Shown: piece by piece, positions 1 through 8,342 of the stretch
How the letters are laid out: each line of letters opens with the position of its first letter
Position numbering within the stretch: the stretch's first letter is position 1
NCBI RefSeq assembly: GCF_036013525.1
Contig: NZ_CP107853.1
Coordinates: 12,214,001 to 12,278,000, forward strand
From: Nonomuraea sp. NBC_00507
GTDB lineage: Bacteria; Actinomycetota; Actinomycetes; Streptosporangiales; Streptosporangiaceae
DNA: 64,000 nucleotides
Reading direction: 5' to 3'
The notes under the pieces: model-generated
Database searches by the model: none
Told to the model about the DNA's origin: nothing
What the model saw: only the letters and a program-made list of their open reading frames with translations
Made by a program: the position numbers and the translations under genes

Positions 1-144
1 AACCCACCGGGCCAGCCAAACCCGTACGGCCAGCAGAACCCACCAGGCCAGCCAAACCCGTACGGCCAGCAGAACCCACCAGGCCAGCCAAACCCGTACG
101 GCCAGCAGAACCCACCCGGGCAGCAAAACCCCTATGGCGAGCAG
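1..144 (+). repeat. 36-bp tandem coding repeat, about 4 copies
   Basis: Units at 1-36, 37-72 and 73-108 are nearly identical (one difference, at the third base of a Gly-preceding codon). A fourth, diverged unit is at 109-144, and half-units follow to 180. Each unit encodes NPPGQPNPYGQQ. The array is in frame with the CDS and probably continues beyond the left edge. Confidence 0.9.
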
Positions 145-987
145 ACCCCGTATGGACAGCAGGGCCCCTACGGGCCGCAGAACCCACACCCGCAGGGCCA
201 GTACCCCCAGCCCGGCCCGCACGGCCCAGGCCAGCAGTTCAGCCCGCCGCCCCGGCGCAACAACGGCCTGATCATCGGGCTCTCGGTCGCCTTAGGGGTG
301 CTCCTCCTGGGCGGCGGCGCGATCGGCGCGGTCCTCTACCTCAACTCTTCCGGCCCGGCGACGACCGTGGCCCTCCCGAGCACCGCGCCTTCCGTCCCCA
401 CGACGACGCCCGAGCAGTCGGACCCGCCCTCGGCCACCCCGTCTGACCCGCCCACGTCCGAGCCCAGCACGGCCCCCACCGACCCCACGCCCACGTCGAA
501 GCGGGTCCAGCCGGGTTCGCCGCTCACGCACAACGAGTTCGACGACTGGAGCTTCGGCCTGGGCGGCGTCAAGTTCAACGCCAACAAGGTCGGCGGCTGG
601 ACGTACAACTCCTGCGACCCGTTGGACGGCGAGGGCGTGCTGGCCAAGTACGACTGCGAGCGCGCCATCGAGGTCGCGTACTCGGCATACGGCGGGCACC
701 TCAAGGCGGTGCAGCTCATGATGTCGTTCCCGAACGAGAAGGCAGCGAAGAACACCGCCACGCGGCTGTCCAAGCTCACCTCGGACGCGGTGACGTGGCG
801 CAAGGACAAGGCGCACGCCACGTACGCGTACGGGAAGATCCGGTCGAGCGCCTCCAAGAAGTATCTGATCATCACCATCGTGACCGCGGACAAGTCGGCC
901 AAGGCCCGGGCCGAGAAGTTCCACGCCTACCTGCAGACCGACCACGCGAGTTACTTCCTGATGCGCGACCTGACGATCACCAGCTGA
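1..987 (+). CDS. Membrane-anchored protein with Pro/Gln-rich N-terminal repeats, 5' truncated
   Basis: The reading frame is open from base 1 to the TGA at 985-987, so the true start lies left of the window. The N-terminal part is a Pro/Gln/Asn/Tyr/Gly-rich low-complexity tract including a 12-residue repeat (NPPGQPNPYGQQ) at bases 1-144, presumably cytoplasmic. A single hydrophobic segment follows at about 265-340 (from NNGLIIGL to GAVLYL), then a Thr/Pro/Ser-rich linker (about 355-490) and a roughly 150-residue C-terminal domain with two cysteines about 17 residues apart that could form a disulfide. The layout (repeat tail, one TM, extracytoplasmic domain) is common for actinobacterial envelope proteins. 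I do not recognise the C-terminal domain and assign no function. A start at GTG 298 would begin inside the membrane segment and is unlikely. Confidence 0.8.
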   Translation, partial: NPPGQPNPYGQQNPPGQPNPYGQQNPPGQPNPYGQQNPPGQQNPYGEQTPYGQQGPYGPQNPHPQGQYPQPGPHGPGQQFSPPPRRNNGLIIGLSVALGVLLLGGGAIGAVLYLNSSGPATTVALPSTAPSVPTTTPEQSDPPSATPSDPPTSEPSTAPTDPTPTSKRVQPGSPLTHNEFDDWSFGLGGVKFNANKVGGWTYNSCDPLDGEGVLAKYDCERAIEVAYSAYGGHLKAVQLMMSFPNEKAAKNTATRLSKLTSDAVTWRKDKAHATYAYGKIRSSASKKYLIITIVTADKSAKARAEKFHAYLQTDHASYFLMRDLTITS

Positions 988-1050
988 CGGCCCGGCACCC
1001 GGCGGCATCCGCACGAGCTCGCTGCTGTGCACTGATGCGCACCCACCGCA

Positions 1051-3819
1051 CTATGTCAGCAGTCCTCGCCGGCGTGCTGCCGCGGCCGCCTGGGTGCGGG
1101 TGGAGACCTCGAGCTTGCCCAGGATGTTGGAGACGTGCACGCTCACCGTCTTCTGGGCGATGAACAGCCGCTCCGCGATCTCCCGGTTGGTGAGGCCCTC
1201 GGCGACCAGCCGCAGCACCTCGAGCTCCCGAGCCGTCAACCCGCCGTCGCCCTGCCGTTCACCGCCGCCTGGACCCCCGCCGCCGGCGATGCCGAACCGG
1301 GCCCGCCGCCCGAACTCCAGCAGCGCGCTCTCCAACGGCGCCGCCCGCAACTTGCCCGCCGTCTCCCTGGCCAGCTCCCACTCCGCCTGCGCCGCCGCCC
1401 GGTCACCGGCCGCGAGCAGCGCCTCGGCCAGGCGCCAGCGGGCCCGCGCCACCTCGTAGACGAAGCCGAAGTCGAACGCCGAGACCACCTTCCGCCACGA
1501 CTCGACGTCATGGCGGCCGTGGACACGGTGCCACTCCGCCTCGGCCCGCAGCGCCCACGCGATCCCCTCGGGCCCCAGATGCCCGCGTTCGCCGGTGAGG
1601 CCGCGCTCGACGGCGAAGCGGACGCGCTCCAGCAGGTCGTCGGCGCCCTCGGTGGTGCCGAGCTCGGCGAGCGCCCACAGCCCGACGGCGGCCACCCGCA
1701 ACACGCCGTGCTCGCCCGGGAGCAGCATCGCCAGGACCTCGTGCACGTGCTCCAGTGCCGCGGCCGGATCGCCGTGCCACAGAGCATGCTCGGCCGCCAG
1801 GCCCCTGGAAATGTAGCCGGCCAACTCGCCGGACCAGAACGGCCGCAGCCAGCCGAGCCGGCTCCCGACCGCGGGCAGATCCCGCCCGACCTCGATGAAC
1901 AGCGCGAACGACGACAGAGTCGCCTCATGAATCGTGCCGACCCGCACGGGGAAGCCGGCGGCCACGGTCTCCGCCTGGTCCCACTCGCCTGCCACGTAGT
2001 GGATGAGGAAGCGCAGGAAGCGCAGGTCGGTGCCGTAGGTGCTCCACTTGAGCCCGGTGTCGAAGGCCATGCGGATGCCGTCGTCGGCCATCTCGGCGGC
2101 CGCGGTCAGGAACCCTTGCTCGTGGTGGATCCGGGCATGATGGAAGCGGGCCCGCAGGTCCATGGCGAGGTCGCCTGAGCTCTCTCCGGAGGCGAGCTCG
2201 AGCAGGTCGTGCGCCTTGTCCACGTCGCCCTTGTGCTCGAGGTAGGAGGCCAGTGCGATTAGCGCGCCTGCCTCGGCGTCCTTGGCTCCGGCCGAGCGGG
2301 CGGTCTCCAGCGCCTTGATGGCGAGGGCCTCCGCCTCCTGGTGACGCGGGCTCCAGAGCAGTGTGCGGGCGTGGGTGGCCAGCGCACGGGCGAGGGCGGC
2401 CTGGTCCTCAGCGCTCTCGACCGCCCGCTCGGCCGCCGCGATGGCGGCCGGCTGATCGTCGGTCTCGTAGAGGTAGTAGGCCAGACGCTCGCTGACCTCG
2501 GACGTCTGCGGCAACGCACGCAACTGGACGACGGCCCGGTGGTTGTCGCCGCTGTCGGCCGCCATCACCGCACTGCGGAAGGCCAAGGCCGTCCGGCTCT
2601 CCCCGGCCAGCTCCTCCGCCCCGTCCACCCGATCCCACAGGCTCAGCGCCTGGTCGTAGTGGCTGTGCGCCTCGGCGGGAGCGCCCAGACGCTCGGCCAG
2701 CCGGCCCGCCTCGGCGCAGGCCGCGAGCGCGCCGGCCAGGTCGTGGCCGGCGAGATGGTGGTGCGCCAGCTCGGCCGGGGAGGTCAGCAGGCGGGCGAAG
2801 GCGGCGTGCAGCCGGGTGCGCTCGCCGGGCAGCAAGTCGGTGTAGACCGCTTCCTGCAGCAACGCGTGGCGGAAGGCATAGCCGAAGCCGTCGACCCTGA
2901 GCAGCCCGCGCGAGACGATCTCCCTGACCGCCTCCTCGAACTCGGCCAGCGGCAGCCCCGACACCTCCCTCAGCAGCTCGTCCTCCACCCGCCGCCCGGC
3001 CACGGCAGCGGCCCGAAGCACCTGCTGGCCGGACTCGGGCAGGACCTCGACCCTGGACATCAGCAGACTGGCCAGCCCGTCGGGCAGGTTGTCGCCCTCC
3101 GCCACGGCCGCGAACAACTCCTCGGCGTAGAACGGATTGCCGTCGGCCCGCTCGACGATCTCTACCAGCTCGCGGGCGTCGACCTCGCCCAGCGTGGCCA
3201 CGTAGTCCGACAGGTCGCCCGTCCCGAGCGGCCCCAGCTCGACGCTCGTGACCGTCGGCAGGCGCTTGAGCTCGGCCAGCACGGACCGCAGCGGGTGGCG
3301 GCGGTGGATGTCGTCGGTGCGGTAGGTGCCCACGACGCAGACCTGCTCGGCCTGCACCATGCGGCTGAGGAAGACCAGCAGGTCACGGGTGGAGCGGTCG
3401 GCCCAGTGCAGGTCCTCGATCACGAACAGCACCGGCTGCACGTCGGCCAGCAGCCCCAGCAGCGAGCCGAACAGCCGCTGCTGGGTGAGCCCGGTCGAGG
3501 GCGCGCTCTCGGTGCCGGGCAGCAACTGGCCCAGCATGGGATGCGCGGCGGCGGCCTCACGCACGGGCGGCTGCGCGCCGCGCAGGGCGTCGGCCAGCGG
3601 CAGGTAGGGCAGCGCGTCACCCAGCTCGGCGCACTGGCCGACCAGCACGTGAACACCCCGCTCGCGGGCCTGCTCGACCAGCTCGGAGACCAGCCGGGTT
3701 TTGCCGATGCCCGCGTCCCCGCCGACGAGCGCGACGCCGGCCGTGCCCTCGACGGCAGACTGGAGCACCCGCACGAGTCTGGCCAGCTCCGCTGAGCGCC
3801 CGACGAGAAGACCGTTCAC
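1051..3819 (-). CDS. LuxR-family transcriptional regulator with AAA ATPase domain (LAL type)
   Basis: This is a 922-residue large ATP-binding regulator of the LuxR family. The N-terminal P-loop reads GGDAGIGKT with Lys about residue 40; a Walker B-like stretch ([11 protein letters not shown]) follows about 90 residues later. The middle is a long alpha-helical TPR-like region, and the last 60 residues are a LuxR/GerE HTH ([20 protein letters not shown]). Such proteins act as ATP-dependent transcription activators, often of catabolic or antibiotic genes; the target here is unknown. GTG 3819 is preferred because family members begin a few residues before the GRSAEL motif and because a -10-like CATAGT lies just upstream, suiting a leaderless mRNA. 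ATG 3873 with a GAGGG upstream is the alternative. It is divergent from the LysE gene. Confidence 0.85.
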   Translation of the reverse strand: MNGLLVGRSAELARLVRVLQSAVEGTAGVALVGGDAGIGKTRLVSELVEQARERGVHVLVGQCAELGDALPYLPLADALRGAQPPVREAAAAHPMLGQLLPGTESAPSTGLTQQRLFGSLLGLLADVQPVLFVIEDLHWADRSTRDLLVFLSRMVQAEQVCVVGTYRTDDIHRRHPLRSVLAELKRLPTVTSVELGPLGTGDLSDYVATLGEVDARELVEIVERADGNPFYAEELFAAVAEGDNLPDGLASLLMSRVEVLPESGQQVLRAAAVAGRRVEDELLREVSGLPLAEFEEAVREIVSRGLLRVDGFGYAFRHALLQEAVYTDLLPGERTRLHAAFARLLTSPAELAHHHLAGHDLAGALAACAEAGRLAERLGAPAEAHSHYDQALSLWDRVDGAEELAGESRTALAFRSAVMAADSGDNHRAVVQLRALPQTSEVSERLAYYLYETDDQPAAIAAAERAVESAEDQAALARALATHARTLLWSPRHQEAEALAIKALETARSAGAKDAEAGALIALASYLEHKGDVDKAHDLLELASGESSGDLAMDLRARFHHARIHHEQGFLTAAAEMADDGIRMAFDTGLKWSTYGTDLRFLRFLIHYVAGEWDQAETVAAGFPVRVGTIHEATLSSFALFIEVGRDLPAVGSRLGWLRPFWSGELAGYISRGLAAEHALWHGDPAAALEHVHEVLAMLLPGEHGVLRVAAVGLWALAELGTTEGADDLLERVRFAVERGLTGERGHLGPEGIAWALRAEAEWHRVHGRHDVESWRKVVSAFDFGFVYEVARARWRLAEALLAAGDRAAAQAEWELARETAGKLRAAPLESALLEFGRRARFGIAGGGGPGGGERQGDGGLTARELEVLRLVAEGLTNREIAERLFIAQKTVSVHVSNILGKLEVSTRTQAAAAARRRGLLT

Positions 3820-3920
3820 GTCAGCAACTATGCCACGCCGCACCGACAGTCGATTGGTCCGCGAAATTGGCATTCCATTGGCCCTCGTGGGCGTACCAAA
3901 GCGAACCTAAGCTGCTCTTC

Positions 3921-4535
3921 ATGATCTCCCCCACCACGTACGTCTTCTTCGTCAGCGCCTCGCTGGTCCTGGTGCTCATCCCCGGCCCGAACCACCTGTA
4001 CATCACCGCCCGAGGGCTCGCCCAGGGCAGATCGGCAGGCCTGGCCAGCGCCTTCGGCGTGGAGGCCGGCACGCTCGTGCACATCGTCGCCGCCGCGGCG
4101 GGGCTGTCGTACGTCATCTCGCAGTCGGCCACGCTGTTCGCCCTCGTCAAGTGGGCCGGCGTCGCGTACCTGATCTATCTGGGGATCCGCGCGTTCACCG
4201 GCAAGCAGGAGGAAGGCCGGACGCCGCCCCCGCAGCCGCTGCGCAAGGTCTTCCTCGAAGGCGTGCTGGTCAACGTGCTGAACCCCAAGGTGGCACTGTT
4301 CTTCCTGGCGTTCCTGCCGCAGTTCGTGGACCCCGGCGCGGGCTCCCCCGCGCTGCAGGTGGTGGTGTTCGGCCTGACGCTGCTGCTGCTGGGCCTGCTG
4401 TCGGACATCGTGTACGCGTGCGCGGCCGGCGCCCTCGGCACCCGCATCAGCAGGCAGACCAGAGCCCTGTGGTACGTCAGCGGCGTGGTCTACCTCGGCC
4501 TGGGCGTGGCCACGGCGTTCACCGGGAGAAAATGA
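3921..4535 (+). CDS. LysE/RhtB-family amino acid exporter
   Basis: A 204-residue polytopic membrane protein of the LysE/RhtB translocator family, expected to export amino acids or derivatives across the cytoplasmic membrane. The family signature near the N-terminus is clear (LVLIPGPNHLYITARGLAQG), as is the second conserved block NVLNPKVALFFLAFLPQFV; about six hydrophobic segments are visible. ATG 3921 is chosen because the upstream ATG at 3867 would add 18 non-family residues. Its stop overlaps the start of the TetR gene (ATGA), so the two are likely co-translated; the exporter may be controlled by that TetR or by the divergent LAL regulator. Confidence 0.88.
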   Translation: MISPTTYVFFVSASLVLVLIPGPNHLYITARGLAQGRSAGLASAFGVEAGTLVHIVAAAAGLSYVISQSATLFALVKWAGVAYLIYLGIRAFTGKQEEGRTPPPQPLRKVFLEGVLVNVLNPKVALFFLAFLPQFVDPGAGSPALQVVVFGLTLLLLGLLSDIVYACAAGALGTRISRQTRALWYVSGVVYLGLGVATAFTGRK

Positions 4536-5080
4536 CCCGTATGGCGCCGAGGAAGCAGCAGGAGATCTTCGATGCGACGTTGCGGCTGGTCGCCGAGAAG
4601 GGCTACGACGGGCTGACCGTGGAGGGGGTCGCCGAGCGCTCCGGCGTCAACAAGACAACGATCTACCGGTGGTGGCCGTCGAAGGCGGCGTTGCTGGGGG
4701 CGGCGCTGGTGGAGGCGGACGTGCTGGGGTTCGACACCCCGGACACGGGCAGCCTGCGCGGCGACCTGGTGGCGCTGGTCGAGTCCGTCATGCGGCTGCT
4801 CACCGAGCCTCCGGCCAGCGACATCGCCGTCGCCGCGCTGGCCGCCGCGGTGCGCCACCCGGAGCTGGACGCGCGCAGGTTCTTCGCCGACCGGTTCGCG
4901 CGGGAACGGGAGATCTTCGAACGTGCGGTGAGGCGGGGCGAGCTGAAGGAGTCGGCCGATCCGATGCTGATCGTCGACCTGCTGGCCGGGGCGGTGTGGA
5001 TGCGTACGGTGTTCCGCGGCCTGCGCGTGCCGGACGACTTCGCCGACGAGGCGGTGGCGGCGCTGCTCGACGGCGTCTGA
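4532..5080 (+). CDS. TetR/AcrR-family transcriptional regulator
   Basis: 182 residues with an N-terminal TetR HTH of standard length (from LRLVAEKGYDGLTVEGVAER to GVNKTTIYRWWPSKAAL, about residues 16-55) and a helical ligand-binding C-terminal half. The start overlaps the LysE stop in an ATGA junction, with GGGAG 5 bases upstream. The gene ends 2 bases before the convergent flavin monooxygenase. A perfect 7+5+7 palindrome in the monooxygenase promoter (6550-6568) is a good candidate operator for it; that link is inference. Confidence 0.88.
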   Translation: MTRMAPRKQQEIFDATLRLVAEKGYDGLTVEGVAERSGVNKTTIYRWWPSKAALLGAALVEADVLGFDTPDTGSLRGDLVALVESVMRLLTEPPASDIAVAALAAAVRHPELDARRFFADRFAREREIFERAVRRGELKESADPMLIVDLLAGAVWMRTVFRGLRVPDDFADEAVAALLDGV

Positions 5081-5082
5081 AG

Positions 5083-6537
5083 TCAGTAGATGAGCTGGTA
5101 CGCGTCCGGCCGCACCCGCCTGGTACGCGCCCAGTACTCGAACGTGAACCCGGGCCAGATCGTCCGGTTCACTCCATGCTCGTCCAGATACCAGGAGTGG
5201 CAGCCGCCCGCGTTCCACACCAGCGGGTCGAGCCGTGCGCGCAGCCGCCGGTTGAACGCCCGCTGCGCCTCGGGACGGACGTCGAGGGCCCTGGCCTGGG
5301 TCCTGGAGAGCAGGCGCAGGCATGCGACGACGTAGCGGACCTGCGATTCGATCATGAAGACGACGGAGGTGTGCCCGAGGCCGGTGTTCGGGCCGAGCAG
5401 GAAGAACAGGTTCGGGAAACCGGCCGTGGCGATGCCGTAGTAGGCCTCGACGCCCTCCTTCCACGCCTCCTGGATCGTCAGCCCGTCGCGGCCGGCGATG
5501 CGCCGGTCGGCGAGCGCGTCCACCACCTTGAAACCCGTGCCATAGATGATCACGTCCACCTCGTGTTCGACGCCGGCGGCGTCCACGATCGACCGCTCGC
5601 GGATCTCGGTGATCCCGTCGGTGACGAGCGAGACGTCGTCCCTCGTCAGGGCCGGGTAGTAGTCGCTGGAGACGAGGACGCGCTTACAGCCGATCAGGTA
5701 GCCGGGCGTGAGGGCGCGGCGCAACTCCAGGTCGGGGACCTGGGCGTCCAGGTGCCTGAGCGCCAGCCTCTCGTGAGGCTTTATCAGGCGCGGGTGCACG
5801 GCGAAGCCCAGGGCCCTGGTCTCCAGGGCCCAGTAGAGGGCGTTGCGCAAGGTTCTGGTCGCGCCGGGCAGGCGGAGGAGCCTGCGTGCGCCGGGCGAGA
5901 AGGCGAGGTCGGGCTTGGGGATGAGCCATGGGGGCGTGCGCTGGAAGACGGTCACGTGAGCGGCCGCCGGGGCGATCTGGGGGACGAACTGGACGGCGGA
6001 CGCGCCGGTGCCGATGACGGCGACCCGCTTGCCGGTCAGGTCCGCCGAGTGGTCCCATTCGGCGGAGTGGAAGGCGGGACCGGCGAACGTCTCCCGTCCC
6101 ACAATTGCGGGAAATTTTGGGATGTGGAGGGCACCAATGGCGGAGACCACCGCGTTCGTCCGCAGGGTCTCACCGTCCTCGGTGGTGACCGACCAGGCAC
6201 GCCGGTCGTCGTCATACTCGAGGGCGGCGACGTTCTTGCCGTACCGGATGTGCGGCGTCACGCCGTACTTGTCCGCACACGAGCGCAGGTAGGCCTGGAT
6301 CTCCTCCCGTGGCGGGAACATCCGGGACCAGCCGGGGTTGAGCTCGAACGAGAAGGAGTAGAGGTGCGACGGCACGTCGCACGCGCAGCCGGGGTAGGTG
6401 TTGTCACGCCAGGTGCCGCCCAGCTCGGCGGCCTTCTCCAGGATGACGAAGTCGTGGTAGCCGGCTTCTTTCAGCTTGATGGCCATGCAGATCCCGGCGA
6501 AGCCGGAGCCGACGATCACTAACCCTGGGCCGCCCAT
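5083..6537 (-). CDS. Flavin-containing monooxygenase, probable type I Baeyer-Villiger class
   Basis: A 484-residue FAD/NADPH monooxygenase. The N-terminal FAD-binding Rossmann motif is IVGSGFAGI (residues 7-15), followed by ELGGTWRDNTYPGCACDVPS, typical of Baeyer-Villiger monooxygenases. The family fingerprint FxGxxxHxxxWD is present as FAGPAFHSAEWD, and the NADPH site appears as VIGTGASAVQ. Expected chemistry is conversion of a ketone to an ester or lactone; the substrate cannot be told. ATG 6537 has AGGAGG six bases upstream, a strong ribosome binding site, while the longer start at 6567 lies inside a palindrome and is rejected. The TetR-like gene at 4532-5080 is convergent with it. Confidence 0.9.
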   Translation of the reverse strand: MGGPGLVIVGSGFAGICMAIKLKEAGYHDFVILEKAAELGGTWRDNTYPGCACDVPSHLYSFSFELNPGWSRMFPPREEIQAYLRSCADKYGVTPHIRYGKNVAALEYDDDRRAWSVTTEDGETLRTNAVVSAIGALHIPKFPAIVGRETFAGPAFHSAEWDHSADLTGKRVAVIGTGASAVQFVPQIAPAAAHVTVFQRTPPWLIPKPDLAFSPGARRLLRLPGATRTLRNALYWALETRALGFAVHPRLIKPHERLALRHLDAQVPDLELRRALTPGYLIGCKRVLVSSDYYPALTRDDVSLVTDGITEIRERSIVDAAGVEHEVDVIIYGTGFKVVDALADRRIAGRDGLTIQEAWKEGVEAYYGIATAGFPNLFFLLGPNTGLGHTSVVFMIESQVRYVVACLRLLSRTQARALDVRPEAQRAFNRRLRARLDPLVWNAGGCHSWYLDEHGVNRTIWPGFTFEYWARTRRVRPDAYQLIY

Positions 6538-6549
6538 GAGGAACCTCCT

Positions 6550-6568
6550 ATTGGACTCATCGTCCAAT
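6550..6568. promoter_or_regulatory. Palindromic operator upstream of the flavin monooxygenase
   Basis: ATTGGAC, a 5-base spacer (tcatc) and GTCCAAT form a perfect 7-base inverted repeat ending a few bases before the AGGAGG ribosome binding site of the monooxygenase. Size and symmetry fit a TetR-type operator; the adjacent TetR gene is the obvious candidate regulator (inference). Confidence 0.6.
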
Positions 6569-6594
6569 GTAGGTCATGGGAGGCCACCACGAAA

Positions 6595-6618
6595 ACCCGC
6601 CACGGCGTCGTGGCGGGT
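6595..6618 (-). terminator. Intrinsic terminator of the 57-residue membrane protein gene
   Basis: ACCCGCCACG and CGTGGCGGGT form a perfect 10-base stem with a 4-base loop. Read on the minus strand, the stem is followed by TTTTC, the usual form of a Rho-independent terminator, and it lies 18 bases after the stop of the small gene at 6636-6809. Confidence 0.7.
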
Positions 6619-6635
6619 CGTCCTGGGCTCGGGAC

Positions 6636-6809
6636 CTACTGGAGGAGGAGGAAGGCGGCGACGCCGATGACCACGATCACCGCGACGATCGCAAGGATGG
6701 GCAGCAGGGGCGACTTCTTGGGCTTCGCCGCGGCCTCCTGCTCACGCGCGTGCGCGAACGCTCGGAAGGCCTGGGTGTTGCCCGCAGGGTCGATGTGCTG
6801 GTCAGACAT
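6636..6809 (-). CDS. Small tail-anchored membrane protein (57 aa)
   Basis: The minus-strand frame from ATG 6809 to TAG 6636-6638 encodes 57 residues: a polar, charged N-terminal half (MSDQHIDPAGNTQAFRAFAH) with a KPKK basic patch, then one hydrophobic helix of about 21 residues (from LLPILAIV to AAFLLLQ) ending at the C-terminus. That is the layout of a tail-anchored protein with its N-terminus in the cytoplasm. An intrinsic terminator directly downstream and the clear topology support a real gene. No function is recognisable, and the ribosome binding site is weak. Confidence 0.7.
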   Translation of the reverse strand: MSDQHIDPAGNTQAFRAFAHAREQEAAAKPKKSPLLPILAIVAVIVVIGVAAFLLLQ

Positions 6810-6914
6810 GGCCAGCAGCTTAGCGTGATCGGCTGCGCCGTTTGTGCTGTTTGGCGGGATCTGTAGACAACCCCTGATGAGGGGACCACCCCATTCGGCG
6901 GATAGCTTTGAAGC

Positions 6915-7697
6915 ATGCTCAGGACCCTTCTCTCACCCCGCGTGATGGGGTTGCACCTGCTCACGATCGGGGTCCTGATCGCATTCATCCTGCTGGGACG
7001 CTGGCAGCTCGGCGTTTTCCAAGATTCGGGAAAGCCTCAGGCCGCCGCGGACCCAGGGCCCGTCACGGTCGCCACGCTCGCTCCGGTGGGCGCGCAGATG
7101 AGCGGAGAGGCCGTCGGCCGCAGGGTCGCGGCGGAGGGCGTTTACGAGCCCGATCGCCAGCTGCTGGTGGCCGACCGGCGGGCCGACGTCGACGCCCCCG
7201 GTGGCAAGGCCTCGCAGGACGACGGCTACTGGGTGCTCACCCCGCTCAGGCTCGACGACGGCACGCTGATGCCGGTGGTGCGGGGCTGGGTGGCCACGAG
7301 CGACGACCCGGCGGTGTCGGCCGTCCCGCAGGGCAGGGTCGCGGTGGCCGGGCGGCTGCGGCCACAGCAGGGCACCGACAGCGTGCAGCGGCGCTCCGAG
7401 GGCCTGCCGGCCGGTCAGGTCCAGACGGTGTCCACGGGCGAGCTGATCAACCTGTGGACCGGGCAGAAGGTGCGCACCGGCTATGTGGTGGCGCAGCCGC
7501 CGTCCGGTTCACTGACCCAGATCAAGGTGGCGCCGCCGGAGGTCGGCGGCACACTGACCTGGCGTAATCTGGCATATGCCGCTAATTGGTGGATCTTCGC
7601 CGGATTCGCCGTTTTCATGTGGTTCCACTTCGTCCGTGACGCCGTACGGGCGGATCGGGACCGCGCCAAGTCCCCTCAGATGGCTCTGGAAGGTTAA
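6915..7697 (+). CDS. SURF1-family cytochrome oxidase biogenesis protein
   Basis: 260 residues with the SURF1 layout: an N-terminal TM helix (about residues 10-27, LLTIGVLIAFILLG) followed by the family motif GRWQLGVF, a large extracytoplasmic domain with VAAEGVYEPDRQLLVADRRA and PVVRGWVAT, and a C-terminal TM helix (about 220-238, NWWIFAGFAVFMWFHFVRD). SURF1 proteins aid heme a insertion or assembly of the aa3-type cytochrome c oxidase. Three bases separate it from the DUF3817 gene, so the two are probably an operon. The ribosome binding site is weak. Confidence 0.9.
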   Translation: MLRTLLSPRVMGLHLLTIGVLIAFILLGRWQLGVFQDSGKPQAAADPGPVTVATLAPVGAQMSGEAVGRRVAAEGVYEPDRQLLVADRRADVDAPGGKASQDDGYWVLTPLRLDDGTLMPVVRGWVATSDDPAVSAVPQGRVAVAGRLRPQQGTDSVQRRSEGLPAGQVQTVSTGELINLWTGQKVRTGYVVAQPPSGSLTQIKVAPPEVGGTLTWRNLAYAANWWIFAGFAVFMWFHFVRDAVRADRDRAKSPQMALEG

Positions 7698-7700
7698 ATC

Positions 7701-8012
7701 GTGGAATCGGCTCTGAAGCCCTTCCGGGTGCTCGCCTACGTGGTCGGCGTCATGCTGCTCGTGCTCTGCCTCGCCATGGTGCTGCGTTACGGTTTCGGCG
7801 ACGCGGCCATGTCGAAGATCACCGCGCCGATCCATGGCGGGTTCTACATGATCTATCTGCTCACGGTCATGAATCTGGGCATGAAGGCACGCTGGACGTG
7901 GCAATACATGCTCGGCGTCATGCTCGGCGGCACGGTGCCGTTCCTGTCGTTCTACATCGAGCGCAGGGTGACCCAGCGCGTGCAGTCGGCGCTGGCCGCG
8001 GCGGAGGCCTGA
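7701..8012 (+). CDS. DUF3817 integral membrane protein
   Basis: A 103-residue protein with three hydrophobic helices and the DUF3817 pattern (PIHGGFYMIYLLTVMNLG, then PFLSFYIERRV at the C-terminal end). It starts at GTG 7701, three bases after the SURF1 stop. DUF3817 proteins have no established role; pairing with SURF1 is seen in other actinobacteria and hints at a respiratory-chain or membrane assembly link, which is inference. Confidence 0.85.
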   Translation: MESALKPFRVLAYVVGVMLLVLCLAMVLRYGFGDAAMSKITAPIHGGFYMIYLLTVMNLGMKARWTWQYMLGVMLGGTVPFLSFYIERRVTQRVQSALAAAEA

Positions 8013-8034
8013 ACGGCCTCCGCCCATCGAGGGC

Positions 8035-8226
8035 TCAGCGGCCGATGCCGCGCTTGCGGACCCTCTTGAGCCGCTCGCGCTGCGACGGGTCGAGCATGAA
8101 ATAGCCGACCACCGGGGCGGCGACCACACCGAGGACAACCAGTAGGGTGAGCCATCCGGGCAGGAAGATCAGCGAGAGCAGAACCGCGGCGCCGGCGCCT
8201 ATGGCGTACTTCTGGACTGGCGACAT
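8035..8226 (-). CDS. Small two-helix membrane protein (63 aa)
   Basis: The minus-strand frame from ATG 8226 to TGA 8035-8037 encodes 63 residues: two hydrophobic stretches (from KYAIGAGAAVLLSLIFLP to LTLLVVLGVVAAPVVGYFML) and a very basic tail (SQRERLKRVRKRGIGR) expected in the cytoplasm. A strong ribosome binding site (GGAGGAAG) lies 5 bases upstream of the ATG, which supports a real gene. Function unknown. It is convergent with the DUF3817 gene. Confidence 0.75.
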   Translation of the reverse strand: MSPVQKYAIGAGAAVLLSLIFLPGWLTLLVVLGVVAAPVVGYFMLDPSQRERLKRVRKRGIGR

Positions 8227-8342
8227 ACTCAACTTCCTCCGAGCTTCGTCCGAGCACGGAGCGCATGCCCCGCCTCTTCCACATTCTGCGTCGTGGATCC
8301 AACGAGTGAGCCCATTGTCTTGGTTCCCGTTCGCGATGTATC

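Noticed and set aside
1..144. CRISPR-like direct repeats at the left edge
   Set aside because: Units are contiguous with no spacers, in frame, and encode a Pro/Gln repeat.
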